Part shown: one piece after another, positions 53,062 to 61,341 of the stretch
How positions within the stretch are numbered: position 1 is the stretch's first letter
How the letters are laid out: each line of letters begins with the position of its first letter
Origin: an uncultured Gemmatimonadales bacterium
GTDB taxonomy: Bacteria; Gemmatimonadota; Gemmatimonadetes; Longimicrobiales; Gaopeijiaceae
NCBI GenBank assembly: GCA_937919655.1
Contig: CALFPJ010000079.1
Location: forward strand, 31,417-95,416
Direction: 5' to 3'
Length of the DNA stretch: 64,000 nt
Program-made: the position numbers and the translations under genes
Notes under the pieces: generated by a model
The model's database searches: none
Seen by the model: only the letters and a program-made list of their open reading frames with translations
What the model was told of the DNA's origin: nothing

Positions 53062-54342
53062 ATGGCAACCTCAGCTTTTTCGCGGCTTCCGGGCTTTCGG
53101 GACTTCGCTCCGGAGGACTTCGCACTCCGTTCTCATATTTTCGACGCGTGGCGCCAGACCTCTCGGCGCTACGGGTTTTTGGAGTACGATGGTCCCCCGT
53201 TGGAATTGCTCGATCTCTACGTCGAGAAGAGCGGTGAAGAGATCGTAGGACAGCTCTATAATTTTGTGGACAAGGGCGACCGACCGGTGGCGCTCAGGCC
53301 GGAAATGACGCCTTCGCTGGCCCGGATCCTAGGTGACCGATCGCGCGGCATGGCAAAGCCGATCCGTTGGTTTTCGATCCCACAGCTCTTTCGCTACGAG
53401 CGTCAGCAGCGCGGGCGGCTGCGCGAACACTTCCAGCTGAACGTAGATATCGTCGGTGAAGCGTCGGTGCACGCTGACGCCGAGGTTGTGGCAGTCGGGA
53501 TCGACGCATTGCGTGCGCTTGGCCTGACCTCTGCGGATTTCTACGCTCGTGTGTCGGACCGCCGCCTCCTCTCTGTGGTTCTTGGGGCGTGCGGCGTCGA
53601 CGAGACTCGTCTGCCAGCAGCCTTCGCCGTGGTGGATAAGCTTGAGCGTCAGCCCAGAGACAAATCACATGAGCGCCTGATGGCGGAGGCCGGCCTCGAC
53701 GCCGACGCTGCGAATGGTGCGCTGGATCTGTTTGAGGCCAAGGGTCTGGCCGCCGTCACCCAGCGCTTTGGGCATAGAGATGACGTCGGACCTGCGTTAG
53801 AGCCCCTTCACGAATATGTGAAGGCGCTCGAAGCGATGGGGCTGGGTGACTACGTGGAGGTCGACCTCGGCATCGTACGCGGCCTGGCGTATTACACGGG
53901 CATCGTATTCGAGCTCTTCGATCGCAAAGGTGAGCTTCGCGCGATTTGTGGTGGCGGACGTTACGACCGCCTTCTCGAACTTGTGGGTGGTGAACCGCTG
54001 CCTGCCGTCGGCTTCGGGATGGGTGATGTCGTGTTGGGTGAGTTGCTGCGTGATCGGGGGCTGGTGCCCGAATACAAACGGGATCTCGACTACTACATCG
54101 TCGTCGTGTCCGAAGAGCAGCGTCCCCAAGCGCTGAGCATCGCCCACCGCCTCCGCGAAGGCGGCGCAAGGGTCGCCTATAGTTTGGGGGAGCAGTCGGT
54201 GGGCAAACAAATGAAGGCTGCACAGAAGGAAGGCGCGCGTGAGGTCCTGGTCATTGGACCTGATGAGGTGGCGCGCGGTTGTGTGCGCTCCAGAGATATG
54301 ACCACCGGCGAGGAGCGGGATATCGCCGTGGATGCGTTGTGA
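53062..54342 (+). CDS. hisS: Histidyl-tRNA synthetase
   Basis: A protein of 426 residues from ATG 53062 (the frame opens at 52999). A class II synthetase core shows GFRDFAPEDFALRSHIFDAW, LRPEMTPSLARIL (motif 2 region), FRYERQQRGRLREHFQLNVD, and the His-specific GLAYYTGIVFELFDRKGELR with GGGRYDRLLELVGG. The C-terminal anticodon-binding domain (DYYIVVVSEEQRPQALSIAH, VLVIGPDEVARGCV) distinguishes it from HisZ, which lacks that domain. Its stop overlaps a GTG start. Confidence 0.95.
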   Translation: MATSAFSRLPGFRDFAPEDFALRSHIFDAWRQTSRRYGFLEYDGPPLELLDLYVEKSGEEIVGQLYNFVDKGDRPVALRPEMTPSLARILGDRSRGMAKPIRWFSIPQLFRYERQQRGRLREHFQLNVDIVGEASVHADAEVVAVGIDALRALGLTSADFYARVSDRRLLSVVLGACGVDETRLPAAFAVVDKLERQPRDKSHERLMAEAGLDADAANGALDLFEAKGLAAVTQRFGHRDDVGPALEPLHEYVKALEAMGLGDYVEVDLGIVRGLAYYTGIVFELFDRKGELRAICGGGRYDRLLELVGGEPLPAVGFGMGDVVLGELLRDRGLVPEYKRDLDYYIVVVSEEQRPQALSIAHRLREGGARVAYSLGEQSVGKQMKAAQKEGAREVLVIGPDEVARGCVRSRDMTTGEERDIAVDAL

Positions 54343-54650
54343 GCCGGTCAAGCCGCGCAGATCAGGAAATCGTCGAGGCGGCACGGGTAGTGACGCGACG
54401 TGCGATTCGAAGACTCGGCTTCTTAGAGTGGCTGATTCTGCTCGGAGCGATGCTCTTAGCATTCGCTGGAGGCGCCCTCGTTGCGTGGCTGTTGGGCGAG
54501 CCATCCGGATTCGGCTTTAGACCGACTTGGATGGTAGCGTCGTTGTTCCTTTTCGTGATTCCCGCTGCCATTTCGTTGCTACAGATACGCCGTGATGAAT
54601 CAAATCTGCATCTCATGATCGACAAACGGACGAACAAGCAAGATGGCTGA
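54339..54650 (+). CDS. Hypothetical two-helix membrane protein
   Basis: A 103-residue protein from a GTG at 54339 (GTGA overlap with hisS). A basic N-terminus (ADQEIVEAARVVTRRAIRRL) precedes two transmembrane helices (EWLILLGAMLLAFAGGALVA and MVASLFLFVIPAAISLL) and a charged cytoplasmic tail. No family is recognised. It overlaps proS by eight bases, so it is translated as part of the hisS-proS string and is unlikely to be spurious. Confidence 0.7.
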   Translation: MSRSSRADQEIVEAARVVTRRAIRRLGFLEWLILLGAMLLAFAGGALVAWLLGEPSGFGFRPTWMVASLFLFVIPAAISLLQIRRDESNLHLMIDKRTNKQDG

Positions 54651-56103
54651 CGAGAAGAAGCTGACACCCCAGGGCGAGGACTTTTCCGCCTGGTATAACG
54701 AAGTCGTGTTGCGGTCCGAACTGGCCGACCACTCTCCTGTTCGCGGGAGCATGGTCATCCGGCCGTGGGGCTACGGAATTTGGGAAAACATGCAGCGCGC
54801 TTTGGACGACAAGTTCAAGGAGACGGGGCACGAGAACGCGTACTTCCCGCTCCTGATCCCGATGAGCTTCATTGAGCGGGAAAAGGACCACATCGAGGGC
54901 TTTGCCCCGGAGTTGGCGGTGGTCACGCGGGCGGGCGGGAAAGAGCTGGATGAGCCCTACGTCATCCGCCCGACTTCAGAGACGATCATCTATTCGATGT
55001 ACGCAAAGTGGGTACAGAGTTATCGCGATCTTCCTGTTCTCATGAACCAGTGGGCGAATGTGATGCGTTGGGAGTTGCGCACTCGGCTGTTTTTGCGAAC
55101 CTCGGAGTTCCTCTGGCAAGAAGGCCACACGGCACATGCCACGGCTGAAGAAGCCGAGGAAGAGACGCTGCTGATTCTGGGCATCTACCGGAAGTTCATG
55201 GAAGAGTGGATCGGCATGCCGCCCATCACGGGTCTCAAGTCCGACTCCGAGAAGTTTGCCGGAGCGGTGCGAAGTTATTCGTGCGAAGCACTGATGAAGG
55301 ACAACAAGGCCCTGCAGGCTGGCACGTCTCACTTCCTCGGTCAGAACTTTGCCAAACAGTTCGAGCTGACATTCCAGTCTGAGGCTGGGCAGGAAGAGTT
55401 TGCGTGGAACACGTCGTGGGGCGTCTCCACCCGGTTGGTCGGCGGCATGGTCATGACCCACGGTGATGATGATGGCCTGGTGGTTCCCCCGCGGCTCGCG
55501 CCGGTCCAAGTCGTGATCGTCCCGATCCTGAGAGGGGACGACATCACGCCCATTCTGGAAAAAGCCGAGCAGGTACGCCTGCAGCTCAAGGCCGCCGGTA
55601 TTCGCGCGAAGGTCGACGCCCGAGACAATCTGTCGCCCGGGGCCAAGTATTTCGAATGGGAAAGGAAGGGGGTGCCGTTCCGCATCGAGGTCGGCCCAAA
55701 GGACATTGAGCAAGGGCAACTCGCGTTGGCCCGCCGTCTTGTGCCCGTGGGTGAAAAGAGAAAGATGTTCCTCCCGGAGGCCCAGGTGCTTGGTGAACTC
55801 CCGGCTCGTCTTGAGGCATTCCAGACTGAGCTCATGGTGGCGGCCCAGGCGCGTCGCGAGTCCAACTCCATTCGTGGTGTTTCTACGGTGGGCGAACTCG
55901 AGGAGGCGCTGGCAAGCGGCTCAGGATTCGTATACACCGGTTGGAACGGTACCTCCGCCGTCGAGGAGACAGTGAAGGCACGTACCAAGGCTACGATTCG
56001 GGTACTGCCTAGCGAGGAGTTCCGCTCGGATAAGGCGCCCACAAAGTGCGTGACGGGTGAGGGTGCATCCGTAGCGGAGGTCGTTTGGGCGAGGGCGTAC
56101 TGA
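54643..56103 (+). CDS. proS: Prolyl-tRNA synthetase, archaeal/eukaryotic-type
   Basis: A 486-residue enzyme of the short class that lacks the editing insertion typical of the 570-residue bacterial form. The eukaryote/archaeon-like order is clear: DFSAWYNEVVLRSELADHSP, RGSMVIRPWGYGIWENMQRA, VIRPTSETIIYSMYAKWVQS, RTRLFLRTSEFLWQEGHTAH, and GTSHFLGQNFAKQFELTF. The C-terminal region keeps the anticodon domain and the later zinc-type extension, ending [10 protein letters not shown] with a Tyr at the C-terminus. It overlaps lysA by 19 bases. Confidence 0.97.
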   Translation: MADEKKLTPQGEDFSAWYNEVVLRSELADHSPVRGSMVIRPWGYGIWENMQRALDDKFKETGHENAYFPLLIPMSFIEREKDHIEGFAPELAVVTRAGGKELDEPYVIRPTSETIIYSMYAKWVQSYRDLPVLMNQWANVMRWELRTRLFLRTSEFLWQEGHTAHATAEEAEEETLLILGIYRKFMEEWIGMPPITGLKSDSEKFAGAVRSYSCEALMKDNKALQAGTSHFLGQNFAKQFELTFQSEAGQEEFAWNTSWGVSTRLVGGMVMTHGDDDGLVVPPRLAPVQVVIVPILRGDDITPILEKAEQVRLQLKAAGIRAKVDARDNLSPGAKYFEWERKGVPFRIEVGPKDIEQGQLALARRLVPVGEKRKMFLPEAQVLGELPARLEAFQTELMVAAQARRESNSIRGVSTVGELEEALASGSGFVYTGWNGTSAVEETVKARTKATIRVLPSEEFRSDKAPTKCVTGEGASVAEVVWARAY

Positions 56104-57347
56104 AGAGGCCTTTCAGCCGTGTGGACGGTGAACTCTGCTGCGGTGGAGTACGGGCAGCGGACCTCGCCGAGCGCTTCGGGACCCCCCTCTATGTGTATGA
56201 CGTTCGCCGCATGGAAGAGAGGGTCAGGGCGTTCCACGTTGCCTTCCGCGATATCGACCATCTCATCGCCTATTCGGTAAAGGCCAACGGCAACCTCTCG
56301 ATCTTGCGTCGACTGAGCGCGGCCGGGTGTGGTGCGGATATCACGAGCCGGGGGGAGCTATTCCGAGCTCTTCGGGCTGGCATCGCTCCCGGGGCGATCG
56401 TTTTCGCCGGGGTCGGAAAGACGAAGGCTGAGATCGCTGCCGCTCTCGAAGAGGGCATTTACGCGTTCAACGTAGAGAGTGCAGGCGAACTCGAGCGCAT
56501 TGATGAGGTTGCCTCTGAGTTAGGACTCTGTGCCCGTTTCGGAATTCGTGTGAATCCGGACGTCTTCGCCGATACGCCCCACGAGTACACACGTACTGGG
56601 ACCGCGACCACAAAATTCGGCGTGCCGTGGGAGGAGACTCGGGATCTCTACCGCTGGGCAAGGGATCGGTCGTCGCTGGACCCTGTGGGCATCGACATGC
56701 ACATCGGGTCGCAGATCGTCGACTCCGAGCCCTACGTTCGAGCCCTCGAACGTGTACTGACGCTTGTGTCGGAACTGGGCCGGGAAGGGATCGTCCTCGA
56801 GTACCTAGATATCGGGGGCGGATTCGGCATTCCCTATGACGTCGAGTCGGGCATGGATGTGGATGCCCTAGCGGCTGAGGTCGTGCCGCGGGTGAAGGCT
56901 GCCGGACTCAAGCTGATTCTTGAGCCCGGGCGCTCGATTGTCGGGGATGCGGGGATTCTGCTCACGCGTGTTGAGTACGTGAAACGGAGCAGAAAAAAAG
57001 TGTTTGTCGTGGTGGACGGAGGCATGACAGAGCTGATCAGGCCTAGTCATTACGGCGGCTATCATGCGATCGAGGCTGTGTCTGACGGACACAGTGGGGA
57101 AGACGTCGAGGTCGACGTCGTGGGCCCGATTTGCGAGACGGGGGATTTCCTCGCGCGCGGCCGGATCATGCGGGTGCCGGAGCCGGGCGAGTTGCTCGCG
57201 GTGCACACCGTTGGCGCGTATGGGTTCGCGATGGCGTCGAACTACAATGGACGGCAAAGGCCGGCCGAGGTCATGGTGAACGGAAGCGAAGTGACGGTGA
57301 TTCGAAAGAGAGAAACGTTGGAGGACTTGGTCCGAGGGGAAGAATGA
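56085..57347 (+). CDS. lysA: Diaminopimelate decarboxylase
   Basis: A 420-residue PLP enzyme converting meso-diaminopimelate to lysine. Start TTG 56085 has GGAGG four bases upstream; a GTG at 56121 is the alternative. The PLP lysine is in [92 protein letters not shown], and [11 protein letters not shown] with its substrate Cys follow. Stop overlaps guaA by four bases. Confidence 0.98.
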   Translation: MGEGVLKRPFSRVDGELCCGGVRAADLAERFGTPLYVYDVRRMEERVRAFHVAFRDIDHLIAYSVKANGNLSILRRLSAAGCGADITSRGELFRALRAGIAPGAIVFAGVGKTKAEIAAALEEGIYAFNVESAGELERIDEVASELGLCARFGIRVNPDVFADTPHEYTRTGTATTKFGVPWEETRDLYRWARDRSSLDPVGIDMHIGSQIVDSEPYVRALERVLTLVSELGREGIVLEYLDIGGGFGIPYDVESGMDVDALAAEVVPRVKAAGLKLILEPGRSIVGDAGILLTRVEYVKRSRKKVFVVVDGGMTELIRPSHYGGYHAIEAVSDGHSGEDVEVDVVGPICETGDFLARGRIMRVPEPGELLAVHTVGAYGFAMASNYNGRQRPAEVMVNGSEVTVIRKRETLEDLVRGEE

Positions 57348-58894
57348 CCCACGAACACGATCGTGTACTGATTCTGGACTTCGGATCTCAGTTCACCCAA
57401 CTCATCGCGCGTCGGGTCCGCGAAGAACGGGTGTATAGCGAAATCCACCCGCCGACGCGCAGCCTCGAGTGGATCCGTGAGTGGGCCCCGAAGGCGATCA
57501 TCTTGAGTGGCGGGCCGTCGTCTGTGTACGACGAAGACGTGCCTTCGATCGACGCCGGGTTGCTCACCGAGGGGATTCCGATTCTCGGCATCTGTTATGG
57601 TATGCAATTGATCGCACATCTCGAGGGGGCTCAGGTCCTACACGGCCATCGGGAGTACGGGCGCGCCGAACTGCGGGTGGAATCTACCGAAGGACTCTTC
57701 GCTGGATTCTCGAAGGATGATGGGAGCCAGGTCTGGTGTTCGCATGGTGATCATGTCGACGAGCCGCCTCCCGGATACGTGAAGACCGCCTACACAGACT
57801 CTCTTCCATGCGCGGGCTTTCGGGCCATCGATCGAGACATTCACGCGGTCCAGTTCCACCCCGAGGTTGCCCACACACGCCGCGGTGATGAGATCATCTC
57901 GAACTTCCTTTTCGAGGTCGCCCACTGTCGTCCCACATGGACTGCTGGCGCCTTCGTCGAGGACACGGTCCAACGCATCCGCGACCAAATCGGCGATGCC
58001 ACCGCGGTCTGCGGGCTGTCGGGCGGCGTGGATTCGTCAGTCGCTGCCGTGTTGGTGCACCGCGCCATCGGCGATCGACTCACGTGCATTTTTGTGGACC
58101 ATGGCTTGCTTCGCAAAAACGAACGGGATCAGGTCGAGAGAATGTTCCGCAACCACTATGAGATGAAGCTCGTGGTGGAGGACTCTCGAGCGTTATTCAT
58201 GGGTGATCTGCGAGGAGTGACCGACCCAGAGGCTAAACGCAAGGCGATAGGCAAGCGCTTCATTCAAGTGTTCGATGAGACCGCGAAGCGAGAAGGCACT
58301 GGGGCGACCTTTCTGGTCCAGGGAACGCTCTATCCGGACGTGATCGAATCGGTTTCGGCTGGAGGGCCCTCGGTCACCATCAAGTCCCACCACAACGTTG
58401 GGGGCCTTCCTGAGGACATGCCGTTCGACTTAGTCGAACCGCTGCGAGCCCTGTTCAAGGATGAGGTGCGGCAGGTCGGACGTGAATTGGGCCTCCCGGA
58501 CGACTTCGTGGGCCGACATCCTTTTCCGGGGCCGGGCCTCGCGATCCGGGTGCTGGGGGATGTCACCGAGGAACGACTGGCGGTCCTGCGGGAAGCAGAC
58601 GCCATCTATTTGGAGGAGATCCGAGAAGCGGGGTTGTATGACGAAATTTGGCAGGCATTCGCGGTCTTGCTGCCGGTTCAGTCGGTGGGTGTGATGGGAG
58701 ACGCCCGCACGTACGAAAACGTTCTGGCGCTGCGGGCAGTGACCTCAAGAGACGGGATGACCGCGGACTGGTATCCATTTCCGCATGAGGTCCTTGGGCG
58801 GATCTCAACCCGCATTATCAACGAGGTGAGGGGCGTGAACCGGGTGACGTACGACGTCAGTTCAAAGCCGCCGGCCACGATCGAGTGGGAGTAG
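57344..58894 (+). CDS. guaA: GMP synthase (glutamine-hydrolysing)
   Basis: A protein of 516 residues from ATG 57344 (ATGA overlap with lysA, GAGGGG upstream; the frame is open to 57131 inside lysA). The N-terminal class I glutaminase has the nucleophile in [15 protein letters not shown] and the catalytic His/Glu in [10 protein letters not shown]. The ATP pyrophosphatase domain has the P-loop [16 protein letters not shown] and the dimerisation domain ends [18 protein letters not shown]. It converts XMP to GMP. It closes the hisS-proS-lysA-guaA string. Confidence 0.99.
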   Translation: MTHEHDRVLILDFGSQFTQLIARRVREERVYSEIHPPTRSLEWIREWAPKAIILSGGPSSVYDEDVPSIDAGLLTEGIPILGICYGMQLIAHLEGAQVLHGHREYGRAELRVESTEGLFAGFSKDDGSQVWCSHGDHVDEPPPGYVKTAYTDSLPCAGFRAIDRDIHAVQFHPEVAHTRRGDEIISNFLFEVAHCRPTWTAGAFVEDTVQRIRDQIGDATAVCGLSGGVDSSVAAVLVHRAIGDRLTCIFVDHGLLRKNERDQVERMFRNHYEMKLVVEDSRALFMGDLRGVTDPEAKRKAIGKRFIQVFDETAKREGTGATFLVQGTLYPDVIESVSAGGPSVTIKSHHNVGGLPEDMPFDLVEPLRALFKDEVRQVGRELGLPDDFVGRHPFPGPGLAIRVLGDVTEERLAVLREADAIYLEEIREAGLYDEIWQAFAVLLPVQSVGVMGDARTYENVLALRAVTSRDGMTADWYPFPHEVLGRISTRIINEVRGVNRVTYDVSSKPPATIEWE

Positions 58895-58919
58895 AGGCAG
58901 CAGTGGCCTGAACCCACGA

Positions 58920-58942
58920 AGGCTGTTCCAGAAGAACAGCCT
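58920..58942. repeat. Inverted repeat between convergent genes
   Basis: AGGCTGTTC (58920-58928) and GAACAGCCT (58934-58942) form a perfect nine-pair hairpin with a five-base loop, between guaA and the convergent gene ending at 58980. Neither strand has a T-run after it, so it is at best a weak or Rho-assisted terminator. Confidence 0.6.
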
Positions 58943-58979
58943 CCTGGGCCCGGGCCGCTGAGGTCGTCGGGGCGTTGGC

Positions 58980-59768
58980 TCAGTTCCGAATCAACCCCGA
59001 GGCGACGCGGTAGCTCACGCGCGGCCCTCCGCCAAATGACGGTGACACGCGCACGTAGATCGTCTCGCCCGCGATCACGTCGGCGTTGAGGGACTCGTTG
59101 GTGAGGATCCCGCCCGAGTCCGAATCAGAGATGTTGAACGGTTCGCGGAAGTCACCATCCCGGAAGACCTCCAGCTTAAGGTCGCCTTCGCCGTCGTGTC
59201 CGTGGCCCGGGTGAGAACCCTGCGGACACCACCGGTTTCGGCCGTAAAGCTGAACCAATCCCAAGCGTCTCCGGCATCTGGGTCGACCGAGTCTTCATGC
59301 GTTGTCCCGACTCCGAGGGAAAGTGCCTGGCTCGACCGGCCGTCGGGGTCAGCGGTTCCTGAGGCCAAATGCGTAGACAGGAAGGTCCCGCCGACCTCGA
59401 AGCCGACGGCTCCGTATCCGTAAGGTGACTCCACGATCACCCGGTAGGTGCCCGGCTCAAGTGATACGGGCCACGAGCTGTTCCGAACCCATGGCGCCAT
59501 CCAAGTCTTGGTCGGAGCGGGCGTTCGGGAGGGTTTGGTGCTCGTCGTCGGTGATCGACAGTATCAGGTCTTCCTCGACTCCTTTTGCCGCTCGCACAAT
59601 CACGGTGAGGAAGCCCGCGGATTCGAGCGTGACGCTGAACTCAGCCGCGGACTCCGAAGCCGTACTTGCCGGGCTCGTGCTCCCCATGGGCAGGGGGGCC
59701 TGGCCTTGGGCCGCGGCGGGAATGAGCCCGAGCAACAACGCCACACAAACGGTTCTGCGCTTGGTCAT
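58980..59768 (-). pseudogene. Secreted PPC-domain-like protein with two compensating frameshifts
   Basis: The gene starts at ATG 59768 with a signal peptide (VCVALLLGLIPAAAQGQA) and a first pre-peptidase C-terminal-like beta domain (GVEEDLILSITDDEHQTL, GAMGSEQLV). The continuation (SLEPGTYRVIVESPYGYGAV, DAWDWFSFTAETGGVRRVL) lies in a second frame, and the end (GEGDLKLEVFRDGDFREPF, GETIYVRVSPSFGGGPRVSY) returns to the first frame. The shifts lie near 59465-59475 and near 59195-59215. Together the parts read as two PPC-like domains, about 262 residues. Removing one C from a CCC on the coding strand near 59470 would join the first two parts. It follows the Rid-family gene by seven bases. Confidence 0.68.
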
Positions 59769-59775
59769 GGTATCC

Positions 59776-60192
59776 TCACTGTGAGTGATCCGGGTCTGCA
59801 GACGTCGCTACCGCGTCCGCTTCGATTTCTATGAGCATGTCGGGGTCGATCAGGCGGCTGACCTCGACCATGCTGGTCGTGGGAGGGTGATCGCCGAAGA
59901 CCTCGCCGTGGGCCTGTCCATACTCTGCCCAGCGGCTGATGTCCGTTACGAACATCCTCGTACGCGTGACGTGTTCAACGCCCACGCCAACTTCAGAGAG
60001 CGCCGCCGCAATAATCTCGAGACAGCGATGGGTCTGGGCGTACGCGTCACCTGGGGCATGGACGCCGCCACCCTCTGCCAGGGCCGCGGTACCGGTTACG
60101 AAGACCAGATCACCGACGCGAAGCGCCCGGCAGTAGCCGACGCGCTTCTCCCAGGGGGCACTGCTGTAGACTCTTTGGAACGACACTTGCAC
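59776..60192 (-). CDS. Rid family (YjgF/YER057c/UK114) protein, non-canonical
   Basis: About 138 residues from a GTG near 60192 (another GTG at 60186); the open frame extends far upstream, but those residues are out of character and overlap the divergent gene. YCRALRVGDLVFVTGTAALA, YAQTHRCLEIIAAALSEVGV, VTRTRMFVTDISRWAEYGQA and MVEVSRLIDPDMLIEIEADA are the Rid fold signatures. RidA enamine/imine deaminases have an Arg before SxVEV (PARS in E. coli). Here the segment is HPPTTSMVEV, so that Arg is absent and canonical RidA activity is not expected. It is followed by the frameshifted PPC-like gene. Confidence 0.88.
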   Translation of the reverse strand: MQVSFQRVYSSAPWEKRVGYCRALRVGDLVFVTGTAALAEGGGVHAPGDAYAQTHRCLEIIAAALSEVGVGVEHVTRTRMFVTDISRWAEYGQAHGEVFGDHPPTTSMVEVSRLIDPDMLIEIEADAVATSADPDHSQ

Positions 60193-60272
60193 CTCTGTGT
60201 TCAAAGTAGGTCGCCCGGGAGGGCTCTTCACGATGTTGTTCGTCTCACGTGGTTGCAACAGGGGGTGATTTG

Positions 60273-60777
60273 GTGCGCACGTTTCTGCTACTGATTGGGG
60301 TTCTTTGTTGGGCGGCGCCGTCGGCGTCAGCGCAAATCGCGTGGGACGGACCATCTCTGATCGGTCCTGCCGCCCCAAGCGGGTTGTCGCTGTTCTTGGT
60401 GAACCCTGATCCAGGAGATTGCTTGGGCGCAACGTTGACGTGGCGCCGACCTTCCGGGTCACTCGCCCTGGGGTACAGACTGGGCATCGGCGAGGGAGCT
60501 GGCGTCGGTGGCGACATGTCGGTCGCCGGAGGGATCGATGTGTCCGGTCGGCTGAGGTGACGATGTCGTCTTTTCGCCCTACGCCGGCGGCCACGTATCG
60601 CTGGACTTCGCGGACGGGCCTGGACACTCGATCGACCTTGAAGGTGTGGTCGACCTGGGGCTGGATATGACGCTCACCGCGGGCTGGGTCGTGCGGCTCG
60701 GAGCCTCTCTGGGCGGGCGTGATGCTTTGGCGATCGGGGTACGGATACCGCGAGGATGGGAGCGCGCCCGGAACTAG
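60273..60777 (+). pseudogene. Short outer-membrane beta-barrel-like protein, frameshifted
   Basis: GTG at 60273 with GGGGGTG upstream begins a signal peptide (TFLLLIGVLCWAAPSASAQI) and beta-rich sequence (SLALGYRLGIGEGAGVGGDM, SVAGGIDVSGRL), which stops at 60558. One frame over, from 60559, a plausible continuation runs to a TAG at 60775-60777: DDVVFSPYAGGHVSLDF, VVDLGLDMTLTAGWVVRLGA and ending GVRIPRGWERARN. Together they would make a barrel-like protein of about 167 residues. One base too many near 60551-60559 explains the break. Divergent from the Rid-family gene. Confidence 0.62.
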
Positions 60778-60805
60778 AAGGCTGTTGAAGGAGCCAGGGC
60801 GAGTC

Positions 60806-61153
60806 CTATCGCCCGTCCTCAAGGCCTGGGCGCTGAGCGTCCAAGCTCAGTTCCACTTCGTTCCACAAGTCGCGCATGAAAGTTAGGTCTCCGCCGTGGT
60901 ACTCCACGAAGGCGAGGAGCTGCTCTTCGGTCACGGCATGAGAGGAGAGTGTCTGGACCCGGGCCTCGTCGGTGAGGGTGCCGCCGTCAGAAGTTAGTGC
61001 GGCGACCCGCAGTGCCACGTACGTGGCCACGAATACGTTCCTGTCTGGTAGGTCGGCAGATGGAGACCCTGCGCTGTCGCCTCCGCAGGCGAAGCCAGCG
61101 AGTGCAAGCGTGAGTAGGGAAGTGATCACGATCGACTTGGGTGTTCTGCTCAT
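60806..61153 (-). CDS. Small hypothetical lipoprotein
   Basis: A 115-residue protein from ATG 61153 (the frame is open to 61267). A basic N-terminus and hydrophobic stretch end in the lipobox LAGFAC with Cys23, followed by a Gly/Ser-rich linker. The mature part is helical (NVFVATYVALRVAALTSDGG, TEEQLLAFVEYHGGDLTFMR) and ends with a charged helix. The layout, lipid anchor plus about 80 helical residues, recalls small lipoproteins of the DUF4296 kind, but I cannot confirm that. It is convergent with the barrel-like gene and divergent from clpB. Confidence 0.7.
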   Translation of the reverse strand: MSRTPKSIVITSLLTLALAGFACGGDSAGSPSADLPDRNVFVATYVALRVAALTSDGGTLTDEARVQTLSSHAVTEEQLLAFVEYHGGDLTFMRDLWNEVELSLDAQRPGLEDGR

Positions 61154-61341
61154 TGAGTCGGTGGGGCTAGCGGTTAACCGGGCTCTGTTGCCCACTGATA
61201 TCCCCCCGGGGGGCAGGAGGTCCACGCTGAGGCTGAATGCCGGGTCGCGACGCGCGTCGTCCTTCATTGGTCTTTGGCCTGGATCTTGAGATTATAACAG
61301 AGCAGGGAATTTAGATCTGCCATTAAGGCAGGGGGGTTCAA

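Noticed and set aside
60193..60822. Upstream extension of the Rid-family open frame
   Set aside because: The extra residues are Arg/Pro/Thr-rich without family likeness and run antisense through the barrel-like gene; the Rid family begins near the GTG at 60192.
61261..61341. CIRCE or sigma-32 heat-shock promoter in front of clpB
   Set aside because: No TTAGCACTC-N9-GAGTGCTAA inverted repeat and no CCCCAT-type -10 is present; only a lone TATAAC was seen.
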